Translations under genes and position numbers: made by a program | In this document: piece after piece, positions 1 to 6,259 of the stretch | How the letters are laid out: the number at the start of each line of letters is the position of its first letter | Numbering within the stretch: the first letter of the stretch is position 1 | The notes under the pieces: generated by a model | Told to the model about the DNA's origin: nothing | The model's database searches: none | What the model saw: the letters and a program-made list of their open reading frames with translations, nothing else | Assembly (NCBI GenBank): GCA_947372365.1 | Contig: CANBTK010000019.1 | Coordinates: forward strand, 1-11,519 | Length of the DNA: 11,519 nt | From: Flavipsychrobacter stenotrophus | GTDB lineage: Bacteria > Bacteroidota > Bacteroidia > Chitinophagales > Chitinophagaceae | Reading direction: 5' to 3'

Positions 1-258
1 GATGTGTACCCTTTTATACTGCTGAACCTTGTTTTTTCAACACAGGCGGCATATGCCGCGCCTATCATTATGATGGCGCAAAACAGGCAGAACGAGCGCG
101 ACCGCGAACAAGCCCATGCCGACTACCAAACGAACCTTGATGCCAAGGAAGAAATAGAAGCACTACAGGTAAAACTCAACAGCATAGAAGTGGAAAAACT
201 GGACAAGCTGATAACCATGCTTGAGGAGATGAAGAAGGAAATGAGGGCCAACAAGTAA
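1..258 (+). CDS. DUF1003 family membrane protein, 3' end only
   Basis: The reading frame is open from base 1, so this is the C-terminal part of a gene that starts before the window. The first residues, DVYPFILLNLVFSTQAAYAA, followed by PIIMMAQNRQ and then a charged stretch containing ERDREQAHADYQTNLDAKEE, match the conserved end of DUF1003 proteins as I know the family: the end of the second membrane helix, a conserved PxIMMxQNRQ turn, and a cytosolic helix. The last 40 or so residues (EEIEALQVKLNSIEVEKLDK...) have heptad-like Leu/Ile spacing and probably form a short coiled coil. No biochemical function is established for the family. The GTG at position 4 is an internal Val codon, not a start. 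The gene ends in TAA and converges on batA with a 71-bp gap that shows no clear hairpin terminator. The family call is firm; the function is unknown. Confidence 0.85.
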   Translation, partial: DVYPFILLNLVFSTQAAYAAPIIMMAQNRQNERDREQAHADYQTNLDAKEEIEALQVKLNSIEVEKLDKLITMLEEMKKEMRANK

Positions 259-329
259 AAGGTAACCCAAGCCGCCAAAAACAAAACCAGCTTTGGAATT
301 TGTCCTTTTTTATTCTTGAAATTTTATCC

Positions 330-1334
330 CTAGGTAAGGCTCTTAAACACCGTATACCTCAGCAACAGCTCCAGCGACAGGAATATTACTGCCAGCATAG
401 CGAACGGGAAAAACAATTCGGCATAGCGCTTAAATGAAGTAACCTCTATGCTTGTTTTCTCCATCTTATCAATTTCATCGTAGATGGTTTTGAGGGAGTT
501 GTTGTTGGTAGCACGGAAGTATTTGCCGCCTGTCTGCCCCGCAATCTGCTTCAGCAATGGCTCGTCAATATTTACGTCCATCATTTGTTTTATGGTGCCC
601 ATGGGCGTTTGCATAGGTATCATTGCCTGGCCCTGTGTGCCTACGCCTATGGTGTAAACCTTCAGCTTGTATGCCTTTGCTATTTCAAGGGCGGTTAAAG
701 GCGATATTTTGCCGCAGTTGTTCTCTCCATCGGTCATCAGTATTATCACCTTGCTTTTAGCCTTTGAATAGCGCAGCTTGTCTACCGATGTTGCCAATCC
801 GTCGCCTATAGCAGTGCCATCGGTTACCATGCCGCTCTTCAGGCTCATTATCTGCTCCTTAAGCACATTATGGTCAATAGTTACCGGGCACATCGTAAAG
901 CTCTCACCTGAAAAAATAACCAGCCCTATCCTGTCGGATGGACGCTTGTCCACGAAGTCCAGCGCCACCTTTTTGGCAGCTTCCATGCGGTTAGGCTTAA
1001 AATCCTCTGCCAGCATACTGCCCGATATATCTACCCCCAGTACAAGGTCAATACCATCAGTATCGCTGTTAATGGTGGTATTGGTACTTTGCGGCCTTGC
1101 CAGCGCCACAATAAGCATAACCAGGGCCAATACCCTTAAAACAAATAATGCTGGGCGGAAACGGGCTTTAGCGCCCGTAGGCAATGACTTAATGCCACCC
1201 AGGGTGGTCATGCGCAGCACAGGGTTCTTCCTGCCCCGCGACTGCCACCAAACCATAAAGGGGATGATGAGCAGCAACGCAAAGAAATACGGATGCGCAA
1301 ATGTGATGTGTTTCCAGTCCAGGAATGCTTTCAT
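330..1334 (-). CDS. batA: BatA-type vWA domain membrane protein
   Basis: This 334-residue protein has the BatA architecture: an N-terminal membrane segment (about 15-30), a second helix at 61-80 ending in the typical ALARPQ, a von Willebrand factor A domain (about 94-290), and a C-terminal membrane helix (307-328). The MIDAS metal site is complete: D102-x-S104-x-S106 (DISGS), T174 in DGTAIGDG, and D202 in MTDGENN. Bat proteins of Bacteroidota and spirochaetes are linked to aerotolerance and stress survival and are thought to form membrane complexes with MoxR AAA+ ATPases; the exact reaction is unknown. The ATG overlaps the TGA of the upstream BatD-like gene (ATGA), which implies translational coupling. 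batB, batC and batE would usually follow, but here the gene ends 71 bp from a convergent DUF1003 gene. BatB is similar, but the N-terminal helices and the position after the BatD-like gene favour BatA. Confidence 0.88.
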   Translation of the reverse strand: MKAFLDWKHITFAHPYFFALLLIIPFMVWWQSRGRKNPVLRMTTLGGIKSLPTGAKARFRPALFVLRVLALVMLIVALARPQSTNTTINSDTDGIDLVLGVDISGSMLAEDFKPNRMEAAKKVALDFVDKRPSDRIGLVIFSGESFTMCPVTIDHNVLKEQIMSLKSGMVTDGTAIGDGLATSVDKLRYSKAKSKVIILMTDGENNCGKISPLTALEIAKAYKLKVYTIGVGTQGQAMIPMQTPMGTIKQMMDVNIDEPLLKQIAGQTGGKYFRATNNNSLKTIYDEIDKMEKTSIEVTSFKRYAELFFPFAMLAVIFLSLELLLRYTVFKSLT

Positions 1335-2287
1335 ATTTTGTTTTCCGTTTGTGTTTGAGTGATTACAGGCCTTGAAGAGTCAACGAATTTTTTAGCGTTT
1401 TCCATCGCGTCAAAATGTTCCTGCGGCATGGGCTGCCACTTGGCAAACTTAGCCAGGTCGGCCGTTTGCAATATCACCGTAAGCACGGTTACATATTTTT
1501 GCAGTTCCCTGTGCATCTGCGCCTTTTGCAGCAGTTCGTCTGTCGTTAGCTCAAGGGCATGGGTTTTAAAGCGTTCTTCAATATAAGCCCGCACAATATC
1601 GGTAAGCTCTATATAGTATTCTTTCACTTGGTTTTTCTGCCACAGTTCTTTGGCTTCCAGTTCGGCGAGCTTGGCCAGTACCCTATCCTGCAAAGGCTTT
1701 TCAGGCGCAGCGGGCTTTGGTGGTGCAGGCTTTTTGTTTTTCATGTAGTACACCACACCAACAATAGTGAGTAATACGAGCACAATAGCGCCAACGATAT
1801 ACCATATATAATCAAGCCAGCTGGCCTTTACAAAAATGATGTTTTTTATGGGTTTAAATTCCTTGGTAGTATCAACTGCAACGGTCTGCACCAGCAGCTG
1901 GAAAGAATCGGTAGTGAGAACATAGGGCGCACCAGAGTTAGGCACTACCGCTACATGGAATGCAGGCACTTTAAATAACCCGGAATCAAAACCGGTTACC
2001 AGCAGGCGCTGGCGGTAGGTGACATACCCACCTTGCTTTACGGTATCTATTTTGCCCTTCTCTGTTATCTCCAGGCTATTGAAAGTATCAATGAGTGTGG
2101 GCCACTGTATTTTGCATGATGAAGGGTTGTGGCGCACTTCCAGGAACACCTTTGCAGCATCGCCTACTATTATCTGCCTGGCATCCATCCGTGCAATGGC
2201 TGTGGCATCGCCCTGTGCCACCGCATAAAGCGAAACAAAAATTAAAACCGTAAATAAAACCAACCTCTTAATTACGCCTGTGTTCAT
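1331..2287 (-). CDS. BatD-like / DUF4381-like single-pass membrane protein of the Bat locus
   Basis: This 318-residue protein begins with a signal peptide (1-24, ending AVA before a Gln, a common Bacteroidota pattern). An extracytoplasmic beta-rich part follows (about 25-150), then one membrane helix (158-181), a Pro/Ala/Lys linker (186-198) and a helical cytosolic tail (200-305). The tail contains KEYYIELTDIVRAYIEERF and LTTDELL, which resemble the cytoplasmic tails of BatD/DUF4381 proteins encoded between DUF58 and batA in Bacteroidota. It is much shorter than a full BatD, which carries several beta-sandwich domains, so I do not assign a gene symbol. Its likely role is to link periplasmic parts of the Bat complex to cytosolic partners; this is inferred from position and topology. 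It overlaps batA by 4 bp. DUF58 lies 184 bp upstream, a wide gap for genes of one operon. Confidence 0.72.
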   Translation of the reverse strand: MNTGVIKRLVLFTVLIFVSLYAVAQGDATAIARMDARQIIVGDAAKVFLEVRHNPSSCKIQWPTLIDTFNSLEITEKGKIDTVKQGGYVTYRQRLLVTGFDSGLFKVPAFHVAVVPNSGAPYVLTTDSFQLLVQTVAVDTTKEFKPIKNIIFVKASWLDYIWYIVGAIVLVLLTIVGVVYYMKNKKPAPPKPAAPEKPLQDRVLAKLAELEAKELWQKNQVKEYYIELTDIVRAYIEERFKTHALELTTDELLQKAQMHRELQKYVTVLTVILQTADLAKFAKWQPMPQEHFDAMENAKKFVDSSRPVITQTQTENKI

Positions 2288-2471
2288 GTCTGTTTACTGT
2301 TATCAATATTTTACATTTTCGCGCGAAGGCGCTAAGCCGCAACCTCTGCTACAAAATTCCGGCTCACTTATCAAGAAACAAGAGCCGCAGTTTCACTATT
2401 TAAGAACCTCATTTTTTTATTCACCCACTTCGCTACCTGCACCATTGCGGAAATGGCAAATTGGCAAATTA
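2288..2471. repeat. Repeat-rich intergenic spacer between DUF58 and BatD-like genes
   Basis: This 184-bp spacer has no credible gene; the 85-codon plus-strand frame across it runs antisense into both flanking genes and resembles nothing known. It holds several small repeats: a 10-bp palindrome TTCGCGCGAA (2318-2327) inside GCGCGAAGGCGCTAAGCCGC (2321-2340), which recalls the degenerate CGCAAAGGCGCTAAGACGCA-type intergenic repeats found in many bacteria; an inverted repeat CGGCTC/GAGCCG (2360-2365 and 2382-2387) with a 16-nt loop; and a direct repeat, GGCAAATT twice in a row (2455-2470), just after the DUF58 stop. The hairpin lacks a convincing U-run on the minus strand, so it is not called a terminator. 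Confidence 0.5.
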
Positions 2472-3338
2472 CTATCGCCTTTTAAAATACCCCTGCAGCA
2501 CTTTTACGTAATCATCCTCTGTGCGGATATTCAGTAAAGATGCACCGCTTTTCCTGAACGCCTGCCCGCAATATTTATTCTTGGCTTCAAACGCGGCGGC
2601 ATAATGGTTGCGCAGGGCTTTATCATCGGTATCCACCCACTTTACCTCACCTGTTTCGGCATCCTGCATCTGTATGAGGCCCGCAGGAGGCAATTCCTTA
2701 TCGTACTTGTCATAAACGTGTATGCCCACAAGGTCGTGCCTGCGGGCAGCAAGTTGCAATGGCTGTTCGTAAGGCTTGCTCACAAAGTCGCTCAGCAGGA
2801 ATGCTATCGTTTTCTTCTTAATAACGTTGTTCAGGAACTCCAGCGCAAGGCCCACATTGGTATCGGTAGTATTGGTAGGCTCCAGCGCAATCAATTCGCG
2901 GATAATTCGCAGAATATGCCCTTTCCCCTTTTTCGGAGGTATGTATTTCTCTACTTTATCGCTGAAAAATATTACCCCCACTTTATCGTTATTGGTCGTG
3001 GCCGAAAATGAAAGCACAGCGCCCAGCTCGGTTATCAATTCTCGCTTGCTCCTTAGCTGTGTACCAAACAGCGAGCTGCTGCTTATATCCACCAGCAGCA
3101 TTACTATCAGCTCCCTCTCCTCTTCAAAAACTTTTACAAACGGGGTATTGAAGCGCGCTGTAACGTTCCAGTCTATGAATTTTACATCATCGCCGGGCGT
3201 GTACTCCCTCACCTCGCTGAATGACATACCCCTGCCCTTAAATGTGGAGTGGTATTCGCCAGCAAATATGTGGTTGCTCAGCCCTTTTGTTTTGATTTCT
3301 ATCCTCCGGACTTTTTTGATTATTTCTGCTGTTGTCAT
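2472..3338 (-). CDS. DUF58 domain protein (vWA-like, Bat/MoxR-associated)
   Basis: The 288-residue soluble protein starts MTTAEIIKKVRRIEIKTKGL, the usual N-terminus of Bacteroidota DUF58 proteins. The family signature is intact at 35-62 (GRGMSFSEVREYTPGDDVKF, then IDWNVTAR). A vWA-like fold follows with a MIDAS-like D84-x-S86-x-S88 (DISSS), a Thr-rich loop TNTTDT at 155-160, and D184 in LLSDF. There are no membrane helices. DUF58 proteins are normally encoded next to a MoxR AAA+ ATPase and are thought to act as its adaptor or chaperone partner for membrane or secreted clients; that is family knowledge, not shown here. No moxR is present: the upstream neighbour, 75 bp away, is an aminotransferase gene. 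The ATG at 3338 is preceded by a repeat tract instead of a recognisable ribosome binding site. Confidence 0.88.
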   Translation of the reverse strand: MTTAEIIKKVRRIEIKTKGLSNHIFAGEYHSTFKGRGMSFSEVREYTPGDDVKFIDWNVTARFNTPFVKVFEEERELIVMLLVDISSSSLFGTQLRSKRELITELGAVLSFSATTNNDKVGVIFFSDKVEKYIPPKKGKGHILRIIRELIALEPTNTTDTNVGLALEFLNNVIKKKTIAFLLSDFVSKPYEQPLQLAARRHDLVGIHVYDKYDKELPPAGLIQMQDAETGEVKWVDTDDKALRNHYAAAFEAKNKYCGQAFRKSGASLLNIRTEDDYVKVLQGYFKRR

Positions 3339-3339
3339 T

Positions 3340-3371
3340 GTAGTAGAAAGTAAGTAGTAGAAAGTAGAAAG
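3340..3371. repeat. Short direct repeat, GTAGTAGAAAGTA twice plus a partial unit
   Basis: GTAGTAGAAAGTA occurs at 3340-3352 and again at 3354-3366, followed by GAAAG. The tract lies immediately upstream of the DUF58 start codon on the minus strand, where the leader therefore reads as a pyrimidine-rich CTTTCTACTAC repeat. The surrounding gap (3339-3413) shows no hairpin terminator and no clear TAnnTTTG promoter, so DUF58 may be transcribed from the aminotransferase gene. Confidence 0.6.
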
Positions 3372-3413
3372 CCGACTTATGAATTTTCTTATATCTCTTT
3401 TGCGTGGTTAATA

Positions 3414-4628
3414 TTAAGCGCCTGCCATTGCGCCCTTTATCACTTTGTTCAGTACGGCTGCCATTTTATCGGCACGTTCCTGTGCCTGTGCTTCGGTCCA
3501 TACAAGGCTGGTAAGCGACGAAATGCAACGGCTCATGATGGCATCACTAACGGGGAACGCCTGGTTGGTGTAGTGCAATACTTGCTTCTTCTGCTCATCG
3601 TACAGGCGGTTCATCCAGCTTCCGCTCTGCAGGTGCTGCCACTTGCGTATGTAATGCCAGTTATTGTCGTACCAATAAAAATTGCCTCCCAGGCCCGCCG
3701 CAGCGAAACCAGCAACTGCATCCCTTGCCATTTCTTCGGTAGGCAGGAAGAACGACAGGAACGAACCCGCATCGCCAGCCGGGTCAGGTATCACCCTGAA
3801 GGTAAGGCCTTCTACATTTTTTAAGGTATCGTATATTATAGCATGGTTGTGCTTTTGCAATGTAAGGAACTCGCCCAGCCTGCGCACCTGTGCCAGGCCT
3901 ACAGCTGCATGCAGTTCCGATATGCGGAAGTTATAGCCCACATATGGGTGCAGGTCAGCACCGCGGTCTTTGCCCATATGGTCGTGGCCGTGGTCGCTGT
4001 ACTGGTCGCATTTTTCGTAAACCTCTTTCTTATTGGTGAGTACGGCACCGCCTTCGCCGCAAGTGATAATCTTCACAAAATCGAGCGAGAACGTACCCGC
4101 ATCGCCTATGGTGCCCAGGTATTTGCCCTTGTAAGTAGCGCCTATAGCCTGGCAGGCATCTTCCAGCAACAGTAATTTGTGCTTATCGCAAATAGCTTTA
4201 AGCTCGTCCAGCTGCGCCATACTGCCACACATATGCACCGGCATTACAGCCTTGGTGCGTGGGGTTATGGCCTGTTCTACAGCCTTGGGGTCCAGCGTGA
4301 GTGTTTCATCAATATCTACCGGCACAGGTATTGCCCCTACCGACAGCACAGCTTCAAAGCTGGCCACGAAGGTAAACGTAGGCATAATCACCTCGTCTCC
4401 GGCACCTATGCCCAGGGCTACCATTGCCGTGGTGAGGGCAGCTGTGCCGCTGCTTACCAGCTGTGCATGGCTTGTACCAAAGGTGCTGCAAATTTCCTGC
4501 TCCAGTTCTTTCGCCTTCCACATACCGTTGCGGGCACCGTCGAAACCATAGCGCATAAGTATGCCGCTTTCTAATACGTCATTTACCTCTTTGCGCTCCT
4601 GCGCACCAAATAATTCATAGCCTGGCAT
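3414..4628 (-). CDS. kdnA: KdnA-like PLP-dependent sugar aminotransferase (DegT/DnrJ/EryC1/StrS family)
   Basis: This fold-type I PLP aminotransferase has 404 residues. Visible landmarks are SSGTAAL at 59-65 (phosphate binding), D157 in EDACQAIGA (pyridine nitrogen contact), and K186 in SLDFVKIITCGEGGAV (Schiff-base lysine). The start MPGYELFGAQERKEV and the segments SDHGHDHMGKDRGA (211-224), FYWYDNNWHY (317-326) and SDAIMSR (361-367) match, as I recall, KdnA of Shewanella. KdnA transfers an amino group from glutamate to the 8-oxo form of Kdo, giving 8-amino-Kdo for lipopolysaccharide. The partner KdnB dehydrogenase is not in the window, so another nucleotide-sugar aminotransferase remains possible. 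I chose the ATG at 4628 over the in-frame ATG at 4727 because the extra 33 residues are unlike the family and a TACATTTG promoter box lies between the two starts. Confidence 0.78.
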   Translation of the reverse strand: MPGYELFGAQERKEVNDVLESGILMRYGFDGARNGMWKAKELEQEICSTFGTSHAQLVSSGTAALTTAMVALGIGAGDEVIMPTFTFVASFEAVLSVGAIPVPVDIDETLTLDPKAVEQAITPRTKAVMPVHMCGSMAQLDELKAICDKHKLLLLEDACQAIGATYKGKYLGTIGDAGTFSLDFVKIITCGEGGAVLTNKKEVYEKCDQYSDHGHDHMGKDRGADLHPYVGYNFRISELHAAVGLAQVRRLGEFLTLQKHNHAIIYDTLKNVEGLTFRVIPDPAGDAGSFLSFFLPTEEMARDAVAGFAAAGLGGNFYWYDNNWHYIRKWQHLQSGSWMNRLYDEQKKQVLHYTNQAFPVSDAIMSRCISSLTSLVWTEAQAQERADKMAAVLNKVIKGAMAGA

Positions 4629-4648
4629 AGTACAGATATTAATTACGA

Positions 4649-4656
4649 CAAATGTA
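4649..4656 (-). promoter_or_regulatory. Bacteroidota -7 promoter box for the KdnA-like gene
   Basis: On the minus strand this reads TACATTTG, an exact TAnnTTTG -7 element, ending 20 nt before the ATG at 4628. No clear TTTG/TTG -33 element is visible at the usual spacing. Its position supports the shorter start for the aminotransferase. Confidence 0.45.
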
Positions 4657-4799
4657 GCGGTTAAGTAGCGTATGTAACAGCGTGAAATACTTAAAATTTT
4701 CTGAAAAATAGGCCAGGGCAACAGCAACCCGTTAAATATATTTAATTTAACTCAAAATGTTTATTTTGCGCCCTACCATACGCTAAACCACACTCAACT

Positions 4800-5456
4800 A
4801 TGCCTGACAAGCTATTCCTAAAACGATTGCTGAACCGCCTCATGCTGCTGAGCTTGAGTTTATGGTGCATGGGCGCATTGTCCAAAATTCAGCATTGGCC
4901 TTATGGCAGGGCAATGCTGGCTACAGCCGATTTTCTTTTATTTGCCATCTTCGCGTTGTTGCTTTTCCTGCCCGATAGGCGGGTTAATATATTAAGGTGG
5001 CAAGCCAAACTTGCCTATGGCGGCGCTACCCTTTTATTTGGCATGGGCCTTTCAAAGCTGATTGGCATCCATTTACACGCCATTATTTTGCAAGCAGGGC
5101 TCTTGATGCTGTTGATATCGGGCATATTTTACGTAGTAGCGTTATTCACCCACAAAAAAAGCAAGGAGATCCCTGCCCGGTTTGCTAAGTTGCCTGTTAT
5201 TGAGGTGCTGGAATTAATGTTGCAGCCTTACACGGGGACATACGTGAACAACCAACTGCCCCTAAAAATTACTTTTACCAGGGATGCTAATATCCTTATA
5301 GCACAGGCCGCCCAGCAAGCCCCTTTCCAGCTACAGGCAATAGGCGCAAATTTATTTAAATATGACGCTGCCGGGATAGTTATAATGTTCGACTCAACCG
5401 GGCAGCACATGGTTGTCTTCCAGCATGGCGGCGAGTTCCCTTTTGTGAGGGTGTGA
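4800..5456 (+). CDS. Four-helix KIxHWP membrane protein with lipocalin-like C-terminal domain
   Basis: I do not recognise this 218-residue protein as a named gene. The N-terminal half has four predicted membrane helices (about 12-28, 38-57, 69-89, 93-116). The first is followed by KIQHWPYG (29-36), a motif seen in several Bacteroidota membrane proteins including GldL-type ones. After a basic loop (HKKSKE), residues 134-218 look like the small beta-barrel domain that ends many Bacteroidota serine hydrolases (DUF3471-like): YTGTYVNNQLPLKITFTRDA, LIAQAAQQAPFQLQA, FKYDAAGIVIMFD, and a final FQHGGEFPFVRV. Here it is attached to a membrane domain and no hydrolase is present. The tail probably faces the cytosol if the four helices are complete. 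The gene is divergent from the aminotransferase; a loose TTATTTTG (4761-4768) is the best promoter candidate. Function unknown. Confidence 0.75.
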   Translation: MPDKLFLKRLLNRLMLLSLSLWCMGALSKIQHWPYGRAMLATADFLLFAIFALLLFLPDRRVNILRWQAKLAYGGATLLFGMGLSKLIGIHLHAIILQAGLLMLLISGIFYVVALFTHKKSKEIPARFAKLPVIEVLELMLQPYTGTYVNNQLPLKITFTRDANILIAQAAQQAPFQLQAIGANLFKYDAAGIVIMFDSTGQHMVVFQHGGEFPFVRV

Positions 5457-5464
5457 TTTTTGCC

Positions 5465-5485
5465 TGGTGGGCATTCCTGCCACCA
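5465..5485 (+). terminator. Possible hairpin after the KIxHWP gene
   Basis: TGGTGGGCA (5465-5473) can pair with TGCCACCA (5478-5485) with one bulged G and a 4-nt loop. It begins 9 nt after the TGA stop. There is no U-run after it, so it is either a weak or factor-assisted terminator or an incidental stem. Confidence 0.3.
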
Positions 5486-5543
5486 TTGACCGGCCAAAAA
5501 CCGCCACTCACTGAATTACCCTGTAGCACAGGGGTACATCTGC

Positions 5544-5565
5544 TATATTTGTAACTATATATTTG
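5544..5565 (+). promoter_or_regulatory. Two tandem TATATTTG boxes upstream of the Crp/Fnr gene
   Basis: TATATTTG occurs at 5544-5551 and again at 5558-5565, both exact matches to the Bacteroidota -7 consensus TAnnTTTG. The upstream copy would give a leader of roughly 15 nt before the ATG at 5573; the downstream copy would give a nearly leaderless transcript. No -33 TTTG lies at the expected distance from either. Confidence 0.45.
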
Positions 5566-5572
5566 CTACACT

Positions 5573-6190
5573 ATGTTTTCAACCGATAAAACCGAACAGC
5601 TAAAAGCTTTCTACTACTTCCTGCTACCTACCCTGAGTGAAGAAAGCTGGGAAATATGCCGTAAAGTGGTAAAGGTAGCCAGCTACAAAAAAGGGGCTAT
5701 GATACAACGCGCCGGCACAGTAGAGAACAATGTGTACTTCGTCAACTCAGGGCTAGTACGCATGTTTTACGATGCACATGGCAAAGAAAAAATTGTTTGC
5801 TTCTTTAACGAGAACAACTATATGAGCGACTACCAGAGCTTTATAACCCGGAAGCCGGGCAGCATAAATATCCAGGCATTGGAAAATACTGAGGCCGTAG
5901 TTACCAGCTACAGCGACCTGCAAATGCTCTACAACGTAGTGCCGGAAGCTAACTACCTTGGCAGGTTAATGGCAGAACAGCTGTTTATAAAAATGAATGA
6001 GCACCAGGCTTCTGATGCAAACGACACCATAGAGAAAAAATACATTCAACTCGTGCATGAAATGCCATGGCTGACTCAAAAAGTGCCGCAATATATGATA
6101 GCTTCCTACCTTGGTATAACGCCGGAGGCACTCAGCAGGGTGAAAGCGAGGATGAATAAACCTAACCGGGTGGCTGCTTTAGTGGGCTAG
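5573..6190 (+). CDS. Crp/Fnr family transcriptional regulator
   Basis: The 205-residue protein has a cyclic-nucleotide-binding-type beta-roll (about 30-125, with KKGAMIQRAGTVENNVYFVN, SGLVRMFY and FFNENNYMSDYQSF) and a dimerisation helix (about 126-150). The C-terminal helix-turn-helix at 171-193 (VPQYMIASYLGITPEALSRV) is the form usual in Bacteroidota Crp-like regulators. The beta-roll lacks the FGE-A-L and R-T/S residues that bind cAMP in E. coli Crp, and there is no N-terminal Cys cluster as in Fnr, so the ligand is unknown and may not be cAMP. It has its own candidate promoter boxes and is monocistronic by appearance; the next gene starts 69 bp downstream with another box. Targets cannot be read from the sequence, though adjacent genes are natural candidates. 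Confidence 0.9.
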   Translation: MFSTDKTEQLKAFYYFLLPTLSEESWEICRKVVKVASYKKGAMIQRAGTVENNVYFVNSGLVRMFYDAHGKEKIVCFFNENNYMSDYQSFITRKPGSINIQALENTEAVVTSYSDLQMLYNVVPEANYLGRLMAEQLFIKMNEHQASDANDTIEKKYIQLVHEMPWLTQKVPQYMIASYLGITPEALSRVKARMNKPNRVAALVG

Positions 6191-6234
6191 GGGCAACAAC
6201 CGTAAAATTGTTACCCTGCTATACTCATAAGTGC

Positions 6235-6242
6235 TATTTTTG
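6235..6242 (+). promoter_or_regulatory. -7 promoter box for the lipoprotein gene
   Basis: TATTTTTG matches TAnnTTTG exactly and lies 17 nt before the ATG at 6260. A TTG at 6208-6210 could serve as the -33 element, though the 24-bp spacing is longer than usual. Confidence 0.5.
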
Positions 6243-6259
6243 CAGCAAATATTCATATC

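Noticed and set aside
778..1362. Long plus-strand open frame (194 codons) opposite batA
   Set aside because: It is the antisense shadow of a well-supported vWA gene; its translation is Ser/Pro/Leu-rich with no recognisable domain.
2280..2537. Plus-strand 85-codon frame covering the DUF58/BatD-like spacer
   Set aside because: It overlaps the ends of both flanking genes antisense, has no ribosome binding site or promoter, and its sequence follows the repeats in the spacer.
4629..4727. N-terminal extension of the aminotransferase from the ATG at 4727
   Set aside because: The 33 extra residues do not resemble the family, whose members begin at MPGxELFG, and a promoter box lies inside the extension.
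5228..5497. Minus-strand 89-codon frame, Cys/Trp-rich
   Set aside because: It is the shadow of the lipocalin-like tail of the plus-strand gene; there is no upstream signal and no recognisable family.
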